Source: SFTJ01 sp045613305 (GTDB lineage: Bacteria; Bacteroidota; Bacteroidia; Bacteroidales; Muribaculaceae). Taken from it: a stretch of DNA of 64,000 nucleotides. The stretch spans positions 1 through 64,000 of the forward strand of contig JAZLAU010000012.1 of assembly GCA_045613305.1 (NCBI GenBank), in the 5' to 3' direction. Position 1 is the first letter of the stretch. Each line of letters begins with the position of its first letter. Positions 8,583-17,140 of the stretch are shown piece by piece. Below the pieces are notes generated by a model, which was given only the letters and a program-made list of their open reading frames with translations, was not told the DNA's origin and ran no database searches. The position numbers and the translations under genes were made by a program.

Positions 8583-9500
8583 ATGCCAGTAACAGTGCCA
8601 TCATCACTTCCTGCTGTGGAAGAGTTAAGACAGGAAAACATATTCGTAATTGACGAAAAGAGAGCAACCAGTCAGGACATTCGTCCGCTTAAGATTGCAA
8701 TTCTTAACCTTATGCCTCTGAAAATTATGACAGAGACAGATTTGTTGCGTCTGTTGTCAAACACACCATTGCAAATAGAACTCGACTTAATTGACACTGA
8801 CACTTATGTTTGCAAAAACACACCAAGAGAGCACATAGAGGCTTTTTATAAGAAGTTTGACGAGATTAAACATAATAATTACGATGGCTTTATCGTAACC
8901 GGAGCACCTGTTGAAAAACTTGACTTCAACGACGTGGATTATTGGAAAGAGTTAACAGAGATTTTCGATTGGTCAAGAACACATGTCACATCAACGCTAT
9001 ATATATGTTGGGCAGCATTTGCCGGCCTATATCATAACTATGGCATACCAAAACATGTGATAGGCGATAAAATTTCAGGCGTATACAAACACCATATTAC
9101 CGACAAACAAAACCCAATATTTCGCGGTTTTGATGATGAATTCTATGTTCCACACAGCCGATTTAGCGAAGTTCGCAAAGAAGATATAATCAAACGTAAA
9201 GAATTATCGATTATAGCAGAAGGTGAAGGATGTGGCATATATATAATAATGGCCCGCAACGGCAGAGAGTTCTATATTACTGGTCACTCTGAATACTCAC
9301 CTTATACGCTTGACTTTGAATATCATCGCGATATAGAACGCGGCATGAATCCTAAAATACCGATTAATTATTATGAGGGTGATAATCCTGAAAACAAGCC
9401 TATAGTTAGATGGAAGGCACATGCGAACCTGTTGTTTTCTAATTGGTTAAATTATTTTGTTTATCAAGAAACCCCTTACGACATAAGAAATATCAAATAA
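8583..9500 (+). CDS. metA: Homoserine O-acyltransferase MetA (predicted acetyl-CoA-specific)
   Basis: This 305-residue enzyme acylates homoserine at the first committed step of methionine synthesis. It is a class I glutamine-amidotransferase-like fold. The catalytic nucleophile is Cys142 in YICWAAFAG, and the His235-Ser-Glu237 pair lies in ITGHSEY, matching E. coli numbering exactly. Residue 111, which controls acyl-donor choice in this family, is Glu (GAPVEKLDF), as in acetyl-CoA users; succinyl-CoA users have Gly. The product is therefore probably O-acetylhomoserine. The segment after the nucleophile is CWAAFA rather than the usual CWGAQA, an uncommon change next to the active site. It is 14 nt upstream of the U32 gene. 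Confidence 0.93.
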   Translation: MPVTVPSSLPAVEELRQENIFVIDEKRATSQDIRPLKIAILNLMPLKIMTETDLLRLLSNTPLQIELDLIDTDTYVCKNTPREHIEAFYKKFDEIKHNNYDGFIVTGAPVEKLDFNDVDYWKELTEIFDWSRTHVTSTLYICWAAFAGLYHNYGIPKHVIGDKISGVYKHHITDKQNPIFRGFDDEFYVPHSRFSEVRKEDIIKRKELSIIAEGEGCGIYIIMARNGREFYITGHSEYSPYTLDFEYHRDIERGMNPKIPINYYEGDNPENKPIVRWKAHANLLFSNWLNYFVYQETPYDIRNIK

Positions 9501-9514
9501 GACAATAAATAATT

Positions 9515-11356
9515 ATGAGAAAATCAGCACTTCATACAATAGAGTTATTGGCACCAGCAAAAGATGCTCAAACTGCTATCGACGCTATAAACTACGGAGC
9601 CGATGCTGTATATATGGGACCACAAAGATTTGGAGCACGAGCATCTGCCGGAAATAGTGTAGACGACATGAAGCTTGTAGTTGATTATGCTCATAAATTT
9701 GACGCTAAATTATATGCTACGGTCAACACTATCTTATACGATTCGGAGCTGAAAGATGCAGAACGACTAATCACCGATCTTTATAATGCAGGAGTAGATG
9801 CAATTATAGTGCAAGATATGAGTATTTTGCGTTTAGACATCCCCCCGATTGCCCTGCACTCAAGTACACAATGTGATTTGAGAACTCCTGAAAAAGCTCA
9901 ATTTTTAAGTTCTTTGGGATTTTCGCAACTCGTAATGGCTCGAGAATTATCTTTTGATGAAATCAAGGCAATTCACAATGTTACGCCAGCAAAACTTGAA
10001 GCTTTCATCTACGGGGCTCTATGTGTTAGTTATAGCGGAAGATGCCAGGTTAGCCAGGCACTATTTGGCCGAAGTGCCAATAGGGGAGAATGTGCTCAAG
10101 TTTGCCGTATGGCCTTTGACTTGATTGACGACAAAGACCAAGTGTTACAACAAAACAAGCATTTGCTGTCTCTAAAAGACCTTAATCAAACAAACAATTT
10201 ATTACGCCTAATTGAAAGCGGTGTGTCATCATTTAAAATTGAAGGCAGATTAAAAGATGCAAATTATGTAAAAAATTCAGTTGCACACTTCCGCCAGAAA
10301 ATTGATGAAATCATTTCAAATAACAGCTCTTTGTATGCTCGAAGCAGTAAAGGCTTAAGTTTTTATGATTTTGACCCATGCCTTGAAAAATGTTTTAATC
10401 GTTCATACACTCAATACTTTTTAGATAATCGCATGCCTCAAAACGGGCATAGTATGGCATCATTGACCACACCAAAGTCATTGGGCGAACCTTTGGGAAG
10501 AGTATTGAGCAGCCGCAATAATCAAGTAAAAATTAATACCCAATCAAACATAAGCAACGGCGATGGTTTGAGTTTTTTTAATGGCAATGAATTTACAGGG
10601 TTCAGAGCTAATAAAGTAGAAAACGGTATAGTTTTCGCCAACAACAAGCAAAACATAGCACCTGGAACATTAATATATAGGACATACGACAAAGTGCACA
10701 ATGATGCACTTGAAAAATCGCATACTCATAGAAAAATACGCATCAATTGCGACCTCCGGTCAATATTAAACACTTTAGTGCTCGACGTTTCGGATGAGCG
10801 TGGCAATAGCGTTAGCGCAACGTTAGATCTTGAAACTTTAAGTCCAGCTCAAACAGACCAAAGCAAGCGCCAAATAGAAACACTTTCAAAATTAGGCAAT
10901 ACAATTTATCAAATGGACAAATGCAAGATTAGCACAAACGTGTTTGTCCCAGCATCAGCGTTGACGCAATTGCGAAGAAACGCATTAGATTTATTAGACG
11001 CGGCGCAATTAATAACCTACCAGCCTGAAGTAAGGTTAAAGGAAGATTTAAAATGCAAATGTGATAAGACACAATTATATTCAGCCGACAATGTTGCTAA
11101 CAAAATTGCAAGCCAAATATATGAAGACCATGGAGCAGAAATTGTTGAAAAAGCAATAGAGGTTGATAAAAATGGGACAAAGCAGCAACTTGTGATGCAA
11201 ACACGTTATTGCATTCGCAGAGAATTAAATGCATGTAAAAAAACGGATAATGCCTCAGCATTACCCGATAATATCTTTTTACGCACCGGTAAAAACAAGT
11301 TAAAAGTGGTGTGTGATTGCAAAAATTGCGAAATGAAATTATATCTAATCAATTAG
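9515..11356 (+). CDS. U32-family peptidase-like protein (RlhA/TrhP-type RNA hydroxylation)
   Basis: This 613-residue protein has the U32 TIM-barrel-like start ELLAPAKDAQTAIDAINYGADAVYMG and the family signature around residues 165-200: GALCVSYSGRC, SANRGECAQVCR, giving four conserved Cys that hold an iron-sulfur cluster in characterised relatives. The FKIEGRLK motif follows near residue 240. The long C-terminal part, with RYCIRRELNAC and a CDCKNC cluster at the end, matches the longer RlhA-like class. Characterised members hydroxylate 23S rRNA C2501 or tRNA U34 using prephenate; the older peptidase label is probably misleading. Which RNA is modified here is not decidable from sequence. It is the last gene of its unit. 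Confidence 0.85.
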   Translation: MRKSALHTIELLAPAKDAQTAIDAINYGADAVYMGPQRFGARASAGNSVDDMKLVVDYAHKFDAKLYATVNTILYDSELKDAERLITDLYNAGVDAIIVQDMSILRLDIPPIALHSSTQCDLRTPEKAQFLSSLGFSQLVMARELSFDEIKAIHNVTPAKLEAFIYGALCVSYSGRCQVSQALFGRSANRGECAQVCRMAFDLIDDKDQVLQQNKHLLSLKDLNQTNNLLRLIESGVSSFKIEGRLKDANYVKNSVAHFRQKIDEIISNNSSLYARSSKGLSFYDFDPCLEKCFNRSYTQYFLDNRMPQNGHSMASLTTPKSLGEPLGRVLSSRNNQVKINTQSNISNGDGLSFFNGNEFTGFRANKVENGIVFANNKQNIAPGTLIYRTYDKVHNDALEKSHTHRKIRINCDLRSILNTLVLDVSDERGNSVSATLDLETLSPAQTDQSKRQIETLSKLGNTIYQMDKCKISTNVFVPASALTQLRRNALDLLDAAQLITYQPEVRLKEDLKCKCDKTQLYSADNVANKIASQIYEDHGAEIVEKAIEVDKNGTKQQLVMQTRYCIRRELNACKKTDNASALPDNIFLRTGKNKLKVVCDCKNCEMKLYLIN

Positions 11357-11453
11357 ATTTTTCAAACTCAACAATTGGGCCAAAAGCAGATTCGTTGCAA
11401 CAACACAATGTAATTTATCCGAAATGAATAAAATAGCTTGCTGTGGTTCTATA

Positions 11454-12260
11454 TTACAGTTCAAGTTTAAATTCATCTGCATCATTCCACACAGGGAACT
11501 TTGACCGGAATGTGTTTAATTTCTCTAACGACAAGCTTGCAGAAGCCACATTGAGAGTCTCAGAGGTTTGAGAAATAATTTGGCCTTTATAGTCAATTAT
11601 CATACTTGAACCACACCCATAATCTATTCCTTCAGAGTCGGTTCCGCATCGATTAACGGCACAAACATAGCAACAGTTCTCAATTGCTCTGGCCACAAGC
11701 AAACTTTTCCATGCATTAAATCGAGCCTTAGGCCAATTAGCCACAACTAACAAGACATCATAATTATTCTTAACGTTTCTGCAAAATACAGGGAAACGTA
11801 AGTCATAGCACACAATCAACTTAATGTTAAAGCCGCGAAATCTTGTTATAGGTGATTCTTTATAACCTTGCGATATAACATTTGGCTCGCCGCCCATAGT
11901 AAACAAGTGGCGTTTGTCATAGAATGTTTCATCGTTAGGTTCAATAAAAAAAGCCCTATTAAATAATTTCCCAACAGTATTTGCTAAAAAACTGCCACAA
12001 ATTCCGCAACTATATTTTTGTGAAATGTTTGATAGTTCGGAAATGGTATTACCTGTATTTTTTTCGGCAACAGCAAGTGCCTTTTCTGCGCTATTTATAA
12101 ATCCTGTGGTGAATAATTCTGGCACAACCACCAAATCATTTTGATAAGGTAGTTTATCGATATGCTCTTTTAAATTATTAATATTTATGACTTTATCATC
12201 TGAAGAAATATCAGACTCAATCAAACATACATTTAAAGAATTAAATACCATAGGGCACAC
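11454..12260 (-). CDS. Nitrilase-superfamily amidohydrolase (omega-amidase/YafV-like)
   Basis: This 268-residue enzyme has the complete Glu-Lys-Cys triad of carbon-nitrogen hydrolases: Glu48 in VVPELFTTGF, Lys116 in YDKRHLF and Cys151 in IVCYDLRFP. The YDKRHLFTMGGEPN segment and the short length fit the YafV/Nit2 omega-amidase group, which hydrolyses alpha-ketoglutaramate and related amides. It is last in a minus-strand set, 2 nt after the acyltransferase stop. An ATG at codon 4 is an alternative start. It converges on the U32 gene with 97 nt between; no strong hairpin is seen there. Confidence 0.85.
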   Translation of the reverse strand: MCPMVFNSLNVCLIESDISSDDKVININNLKEHIDKLPYQNDLVVVPELFTTGFINSAEKALAVAEKNTGNTISELSNISQKYSCGICGSFLANTVGKLFNRAFFIEPNDETFYDKRHLFTMGGEPNVISQGYKESPITRFRGFNIKLIVCYDLRFPVFCRNVKNNYDVLLVVANWPKARFNAWKSLLVARAIENCCYVCAVNRCGTDSEGIDYGCGSSMIIDYKGQIISQTSETLNVASASLSLEKLNTFRSKFPVWNDADEFKLEL

Positions 12261-12262
12261 AG

Positions 12263-12820
12263 TTATAAACCTAAACCAAATTTTTCGGGATACTTAGCGT
12301 TTTTGTCTTTATAATACTCTTTTACGCTAATCATATCATTTTCCAAGTTGCCAGAATACTTAAACTCCTTATCAAGGCAAATTGTTTTAGTTTTAAAATC
12401 AAAATATGCCAAGATAATAGGAATTTCTGCTCCGTATGCAATATGCAAGAACCCTTTTCTCCAGTTTTCATTGTAACTTCTGGTTCCTTCAGGAGTAAGA
12501 GCGACAACAAAGTTCTTGCTATTTTTTGCAGTTTCAATGATTGACCGTGTCAAATCGCTGCCTTTCTTACGAGGCACAGGAATACCGCCCATGGCCTTAA
12601 ATAAGTGTCCAAGAGGGAAGAAGAACCATGTTTCTTTCATCAAGAATCCAGATTTCTGACCAATAGAGCTAATGCCAAGTTCACCTAAAATGAAATCCCA
12701 ATTGCTGGTATGAGGGGCAACACATATCACACATTTATTAGGAAGTGGAATGTCAACATTAACTTCAACATTCCACTTCGCTAATTTTAGTATGAATTTT
12801 GATATCTTTTGCTTCAGCAT
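12263..12820 (-). CDS. PlsC-like 1-acyl-glycerol-3-phosphate acyltransferase family protein
   Basis: This 185-residue protein is a small member of the PlsC/LPLAT acyltransferase family. The HX4D catalytic motif is His37-Thr-Ser-Asn-Trp-Asp42, and the glycerophosphate-binding motif is PEGTRS at about 110-115. The KKGSDLTR segment around residue 90 lies where PlsC block II is expected. It lacks long membrane segments apart from the hydrophobic N-terminal half, so it is probably peripheral. It is shorter than classical PlsC (about 240). Likely role: acyl transfer in phospholipid or lysophospholipid metabolism. It sits 2 nt downstream of the small conserved gene and 2 nt upstream of the nitrilase gene. 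Confidence 0.82.
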   Translation of the reverse strand: MLKQKISKFILKLAKWNVEVNVDIPLPNKCVICVAPHTSNWDFILGELGISSIGQKSGFLMKETWFFFPLGHLFKAMGGIPVPRKKGSDLTRSIIETAKNSKNFVVALTPEGTRSYNENWRKGFLHIAYGAEIPIILAYFDFKTKTICLDKEFKYSGNLENDMISVKEYYKDKNAKYPEKFGLGL

Positions 12821-12822
12821 TA

Positions 12823-13182
12823 TTAGATAGCTTTCTTGTTAGCTTCGCGTTGAGCAGCAGGAAGCAAAGAGTTCATTTCCTTAACAATCGCATCGATTCC
12901 ATCGCGAACATATTCAGCAATTGCCTTTTCTACAGCTTTAAAATATACGCGACGACCTTTTCTGTATTCAGAAGGATTGCTCTTATAATCCTTTGGCTGC
13001 TTATCATAGTTTACAGAAATCTTCTTAATAGCCGAGTCTTGCAACAAAGCTACTTTAAAAATAACTTCATCCATTTTCGCCACATCAATACCTTCAAAAG
13101 CATCTTGCGCAAATAGACATTCGCCTACGATATCAGCACATACATACTCAATGTTCTTTTTTAAGTTTCTCTTATTTGCCAT
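12823..13182 (-). CDS. Conserved Bacteroidales protein of unknown function
   Basis: This 119-residue protein starts MANKRNLKKNIEYVCADIVGECLFA, an opening I recognise from small conserved Bacteroidales proteins without an assigned function. It is basic, soluble and predicted mostly helical, with no signal peptide or membrane segment. It leads the small minus-strand cluster with plsC-like and nitrilase genes (2-nt gaps) and lies 80 nt downstream of the FtsX-like permease gene. No function can be given. Confidence 0.7.
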   Translation of the reverse strand: MANKRNLKKNIEYVCADIVGECLFAQDAFEGIDVAKMDEVIFKVALLQDSAIKKISVNYDKQPKDYKSNPSEYRKGRRVYFKAVEKAIAEYVRDGIDAIVKEMNSLLPAAQREANKKAI

Positions 13183-13262
13183 GACTTTTAAATTTTTATA
13201 GTTCTAATTAATATTTGCTAAATTAATAAAAATTGCCGAAATAATGAAATTTCAACCCAATG

Positions 13263-14516
13263 TTATTCATATCGTAAGGTAGTGTTGGGCTTAATGCTCG
13301 AAATAATGTGCGACGGGCCCAACAAGGTAATGTATGATATTATGACAATAAACACATTTAACAATATCAAAGCCAACCAATTAAACTCAATTGGGACATA
13401 TGGCATATAATATGTTTCACTATCTAACTTTAATACATGAAATTGCTTTTGAATAAATGCCAATAATAAGCCAAGAGCATTTCCCAACAAAATTGACTTA
13501 ATAATTATCTTATGCGTTAAATATATAAATACCTTCCTGATTAATTTGTCGGTACTACCAAGAGTTTTCAAAAGGCCTATCATACGAATTCGCTCAAGAA
13601 TAATCATAAGCAAAACTGAGATAAGAGTGAATGCCGAGACCACTGCCATTAGAATGATAATAATAACTACATTAATATCAAGCAAGTCAAGCCATGAGAA
13701 AAACGACGAGTTGTTGTTGTGGGTATTTGTTACATTATAAATAACAGGTTTACTCTCAGTCAAATATCCCTTTTTTGCCAATAGTGAAAATAAATCATAT
13801 GACACATCACCAATTTCATCCACATTCTTAAGATTAATGCCTATGTAACCGCCCTGACCGTTTTCCCATCGATTTAAATTTTGCAAAAAACTTAAATCAC
13901 CAATGATGTAATTCGAATCATGTTCGTCGAAATCGGTGTTATAAATGCCTACAATCGTGTTTTTTCTCGTTTTGATTTTATCGGACACAAAGTGCGTATA
14001 AATTCTATCTCCAACATTAACTCCAAGAGCAATGGCTATCTTTTTTGAAACAATGATTTCACTATTGTCAATATGGTTAGGCAAGCGACCATCTACCAAT
14101 GATTTTCCCAAGAAGTGCCAATCGAAGTTTTCATCTACACCTTTAAAAAGAACTCCCTTAAAATCGTTATCCGTTTTCAGAATCACAGGTTGTTCGGCAA
14201 TCAATGACATGTTTCTAACAGCATCGGCCAAATTGCTATCAGAATATACACCTTCTTTTACCATATCCAGATAAATTGTTGACATATTCATTGCCGGCTC
14301 AGCATTAGCATTCATGACTTTTATATGAGAATCTAACGAATATACTTTATTCTCAATCTCATGTTTAAATCCGCTAACAATGGTTAATGACAATATCATT
14401 ACAGTGATGGCTAAAACTATCCCAATTGTGGCAATAGTAAGACTGGGTGACTTTGCTTTTTCATCACCATCAGAGTTTAGCTGTAACCGCTTTGCTATGT
14501 ATAATTCTGTAATCAA
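13263..14516 (-). CDS. FtsX-like ABC transporter permease (LolC/LolE family)
   Basis: This 417-residue protein has the MacB/LolC/LolE layout: an N-terminal membrane helix (about residues 27-50), a large periplasmic domain (about 55-270) and three C-terminal helices (about 280-310, 335-355 and 378-403). The family extracts lipoproteins from the inner membrane or couples ATP hydrolysis to periplasmic work. The cognate ATPase gene is not adjacent. A TAnnTTTG box on the minus strand lies 25 nt upstream and the gene is divergent from the Yip1-like gene. Its exact substrate is not decidable. Confidence 0.87.
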   Translation of the reverse strand: MITELYIAKRLQLNSDGDEKAKSPSLTIATIGIVLAITVMILSLTIVSGFKHEIENKVYSLDSHIKVMNANAEPAMNMSTIYLDMVKEGVYSDSNLADAVRNMSLIAEQPVILKTDNDFKGVLFKGVDENFDWHFLGKSLVDGRLPNHIDNSEIIVSKKIAIALGVNVGDRIYTHFVSDKIKTRKNTIVGIYNTDFDEHDSNYIIGDLSFLQNLNRWENGQGGYIGINLKNVDEIGDVSYDLFSLLAKKGYLTESKPVIYNVTNTHNNNSSFFSWLDLLDINVVIIIILMAVVSAFTLISVLLMIILERIRMIGLLKTLGSTDKLIRKVFIYLTHKIIIKSILLGNALGLLLAFIQKQFHVLKLDSETYYMPYVPIEFNWLALILLNVFIVIISYITLLGPSHIISSIKPNTTLRYE

Positions 14517-14540
14517 TGTTGCTGCATTTATTTGTTATCA

Positions 14541-14548
14541 CAAAATTA
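14541..14548 (-). promoter_or_regulatory. -7 box for the FtsX-like permease gene
   Basis: On the minus strand this reads TAATTTTG (TAnnTTTG), about 25 nt before the ATG at 14516. No clear -33 TTG is seen at the expected distance. Confidence 0.5.
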
Positions 14549-14620
14549 ACACAAAATAAGCGTTTGCATCACTTACATTTTCACAAAAGATTTAAAAATT
14601 TCATGTATCACCACAAGATA

Positions 14621-14652
14621 TTGTGTTTTTCATTCAAGTTTATGTATTTTTG
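14621..14652 (+). promoter_or_regulatory. Promoter for the Yip1-like gene and smpB
   Basis: TTG at 14621-14623 and TATTTTTG at 14645-14652 are 21 nt apart. Transcription should start about 18 nt before the ATG at 14675. This rules out any start further upstream in the same open frame. Confidence 0.72.
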
Positions 14653-14674
14653 CAGTGAAATTAGAATATTGGTC

Positions 14675-15220
14675 ATGGATTTATTTAAAAAGATATTATT
14701 AATAATTGTATCGCCAACCATAGGATGGGAGAAAATTAACAAGCTAAGCATACCTCCAAAAATACTCCAGAGTAGTGTGTTTTTCCCAACGCTTGCAGTT
14801 TTATCGCTATCGGTTTTTGTTAGGCTGTTTTATGATGATAGTTTAACATTGGCTCATACGTTGGTAAACTCAATTATAGCGTTTGCATCATATTTTTTTG
14901 CAGTATATATCTGCAGCATAGCCATTAACTTCTATTCACCGAGCTCTGACCAAAATAGCAAAGATAGATTAGATAATCTAATTGTGTTTGCACTTGAGTA
15001 TTTAGTAATATTGCAAATTATAGGTAATTTATTGCCATCAAATTTTGCGGTTCTTGATTTTATGTCATTATATGTGGCATTTATTGTATATCGAGGCCTT
15101 GAATATATAAATTACACCGAAAAGCCTTTGGTTTTTGTTTCTATATCAACCGCATTATTGATATTTGTGCCTATAGTACTCACAAAGATTATGGGAGTTA
15201 TTTTACCCACCACAGTATGA
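14675..15220 (+). CDS. Yip1-domain-like integral membrane protein
   Basis: This 181-residue protein has an N-terminal MDLFKKILLIIVSPTIGWEKI segment, typical of bacterial Yip1-like proteins, and about five membrane helices over residues 30-178. Function is unknown in bacteria. The open frame extends 53 codons upstream, but I chose the ATG at 14675 because the promoter lies inside that extension and the family usually begins here. smpB follows by 12 nt, so the two are co-transcribed. Confidence 0.78.
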   Translation: MDLFKKILLIIVSPTIGWEKINKLSIPPKILQSSVFFPTLAVLSLSVFVRLFYDDSLTLAHTLVNSIIAFASYFFAVYICSIAINFYSPSSDQNSKDRLDNLIVFALEYLVILQIIGNLLPSNFAVLDFMSLYVAFIVYRGLEYINYTEKPLVFVSISTALLIFVPIVLTKIMGVILPTTV

Positions 15221-15232
15221 CAATGTTGAATT

Positions 15233-15682
15233 ATGGCAAATAATATAAACATTAAGAATCGCCGCGCAACTTTCGATTATGAGATAATTGAATCATTTAC
15301 TGCAGGCATAGTTCTTACCGGAACCGAAATTAAATCTATAAGATTAGGCAAGGCAAGTCTTGTTGACACATTCTGTTATATCGAAAATAAAGGGGTGTGG
15401 ATAAAAAACATGTATATTGCAGAATACTTCTTTGGAAGCTACAACAATCATAATGTACGCAGAGAAAGAAAGCTATTATTAAATCGCAAAGAAATTGCCG
15501 AAATGAACAAATATAACCAACAGAGCGGTTTCTCATTAATTCCACTGCGTTTGTTTATTAACGACAAGGGATTAGCTAAGTTGGTGGTAGCCATTGCTCG
15601 AGGCAAAAAGGAATACGATAAGCGTCAGAGCATTAAGGAAAAAGAAGACAAGCGTATGCTTGCAAGAATAATGAAAAGATAA
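15233..15682 (+). CDS. smpB: SsrA-binding protein SmpB
   Basis: This 149-residue protein binds tmRNA and guides it to stalled ribosomes for trans-translation. The diagnostic segments are present: NRRATFDYEI at the start, GIVLTGTEIKSIRLGKASL, the AEYFFGSYNNH loop, and the basic C-terminal tail GKKEYDKRQSIKEKEDKRMLARIMKR that enters the decoding centre. The ssrA gene is not in the window. It lies 12 nt after the Yip1-like gene and converges with the methyltransferase gene after 25 nt. Confidence 0.96.
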   Translation: MANNINIKNRRATFDYEIIESFTAGIVLTGTEIKSIRLGKASLVDTFCYIENKGVWIKNMYIAEYFFGSYNNHNVRRERKLLLNRKEIAEMNKYNQQSGFSLIPLRLFINDKGLAKLVVAIARGKKEYDKRQSIKEKEDKRMLARIMKR

Positions 15683-15707
15683 TAGGGGAGCAATGGGATA
15701 GTGGGCT

Positions 15708-16925
15708 TTAATCACACTCTTTAGAGCACAATATCAACACCATGTCTCCATTATGTAGAGTTGTTCCAAATAGATATTTGACGCCTCCATCTTTTACTCG
15801 CAACCGTGCTTTTAACTGCTCTGCTGTTAGTTTGAAGTTTCTTGTTGAAACGTTCAATTGTTTATACTCTTTTAACTGCTTTATATTCTTATCCTTAAAG
15901 GGTATAACTTGCATAATAGCAAACTTACGCCCAGGCAAATCTGTGTTATGAGAATCTGCGACAAATAGGTGAGACGACTTGTCTATTTTGCGCAATTTGG
16001 GATAAATAATAGGCAAGAGGTCTGTTTTGCCTGATTTCATTATACAAGAATTGGGTTCAAATAGCAAATCTCCAACCTTAGGTTCAGCAAATGCGACATC
16101 TTCACTTAACATATCATACTGAAAATCAACTCTTTGCATTTTTTCATCAAAATTCAGAGTATGAATCATCACATGCTTTTTGTCAACTTCTTGGTCAAAA
16201 TTAAGTTCAAATAGCAGTTCTTTACAACTGTTCTTAATACCTAAAATCCAAACATCAGTTACAAACATCAACTCATTAATTGAATTTGAGATGTCGAGCA
16301 TCGGTGAAGCTTTAATAATCAGCCGTTTAGTACATTTTTTTATATACGGCATTAATTCTAAAATGTTTGGCATACAATCAGAAAAACCAAACATTCGCTT
16401 ATTATTAGCATCTCGGCGAGCCGGATCTACAAATATTGCGGAGAATTGCTTCGTACATTTTTTTATATAATCAGATGAATCTGTATTTATTACATTAATT
16501 TTATTAGCTAAATTAGAATAATTATAAGCACCGACTTTTGCGATTTCTTCATCGATTTCAATTGCATCAACCGAAGTCACATTCTTTGAAATATAATAAC
16601 TGTCAATGCCTAAACCCATAGTTAAATCTAAAACAACATCGTCGGTTTTAAAAAGTGACGCATGAAATTTCGCAACCATTTCTGGCGTGCATTGTTCAGC
16701 ACAAATTAACTTAGGGAATAAAAACTTCTCAAATTTTAAAATCTCAGGGAGTTTAATCCGGGTTTTATTTCGGCATTCAATCTGAAGAGCAGCAAATTTT
16801 TTATCAAAATCATATACGTCATTTTTTAGCAATAATTTACTAATGTCAGAACAATGTAAATTATCGCTGATATATTTAAAAAAAGAATCGTTGATTATGT
16901 GATTAGCTAAATTTATGCTCAACAT
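15708..16925 (-). CDS. THUMP-like class I SAM-dependent methyltransferase (PG_1098 type)
   Basis: This 405-residue protein has an N-terminal helical region, a Rossmann methyltransferase core with the SAM motif DLTMGLGIDSYY (Asp100 onward), the acidic VDAIEIDEEI motif and the catalytic-loop-like FVDPARRD at 165-172. The C-terminal region (about 270-405) matches the THUMP-like and ferredoxin-like domains of the Bacteroidota PG_1098 family, ending in KYLFGTTLHNGDMVLIL. The substrate is presumably RNA but is not established. It is a single-gene unit on the minus strand, with a promoter box just upstream. Confidence 0.82.
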   Translation of the reverse strand: MLSINLANHIINDSFFKYISDNLHCSDISKLLLKNDVYDFDKKFAALQIECRNKTRIKLPEILKFEKFLFPKLICAEQCTPEMVAKFHASLFKTDDVVLDLTMGLGIDSYYISKNVTSVDAIEIDEEIAKVGAYNYSNLANKINVINTDSSDYIKKCTKQFSAIFVDPARRDANNKRMFGFSDCMPNILELMPYIKKCTKRLIIKASPMLDISNSINELMFVTDVWILGIKNSCKELLFELNFDQEVDKKHVMIHTLNFDEKMQRVDFQYDMLSEDVAFAEPKVGDLLFEPNSCIMKSGKTDLLPIIYPKLRKIDKSSHLFVADSHNTDLPGRKFAIMQVIPFKDKNIKQLKEYKQLNVSTRNFKLTAEQLKARLRVKDGGVKYLFGTTLHNGDMVLILCSKECD

Positions 16926-16944
16926 GATAGTATTATAATTTTTG

Positions 16945-16979
16945 CAAAGTTAATTAATTTCTGAAAAAACTTGCACAAA
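16945..16979 (-). promoter_or_regulatory. Promoter for the THUMP-like methyltransferase gene
   Basis: On the minus strand, -7 TAACTTTG is at 16952-16945 and TTTG at 16979-16976, 23 nt apart (slightly long). The -7 box is 19 nt from the ATG at 16925. Confidence 0.55.
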
Positions 16980-17102
16980 AATTGATATAAGAATAAGTTT
17001 TATAATTAATATTATGTTAAATAGATTATTGGATAAAACAACCCCTATCATTTAATGATGAAAGTTTACTTAAATATTAGCTGGCGTTATCATTATCGAT
17101 AA

Positions 17103-17110
17103 TATTTTTG
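17103..17110 (+). promoter_or_regulatory. -7 box for ligA
   Basis: TATTTTTG matches TAnnTTTG. The -33 region is poor. It sits 30 nt before the ATG at 17141 and argues against the upstream TTG start at 17108, which lies within the box. Confidence 0.55.
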
Positions 17111-17140
17111 TATCTTTACCTAATAAAAACTCTAAGAAAA

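Noticed and set aside
14516..14674. Upstream 53-codon extension of the Yip1-like gene
   Set aside because: The predicted promoter at 14621-14652 lies inside it, and it overlaps the divergent FtsX-like gene promoter.
15233..15682. tmRNA next to smpB
   Set aside because: No tRNA-like ends or tag reading frame were seen around smpB or elsewhere in the window.
17108..17140. Upstream TTG start for ligA
   Set aside because: It lies inside the promoter -7 box and adds residues not typical of LigA; the ATG at 17141 fits the family.
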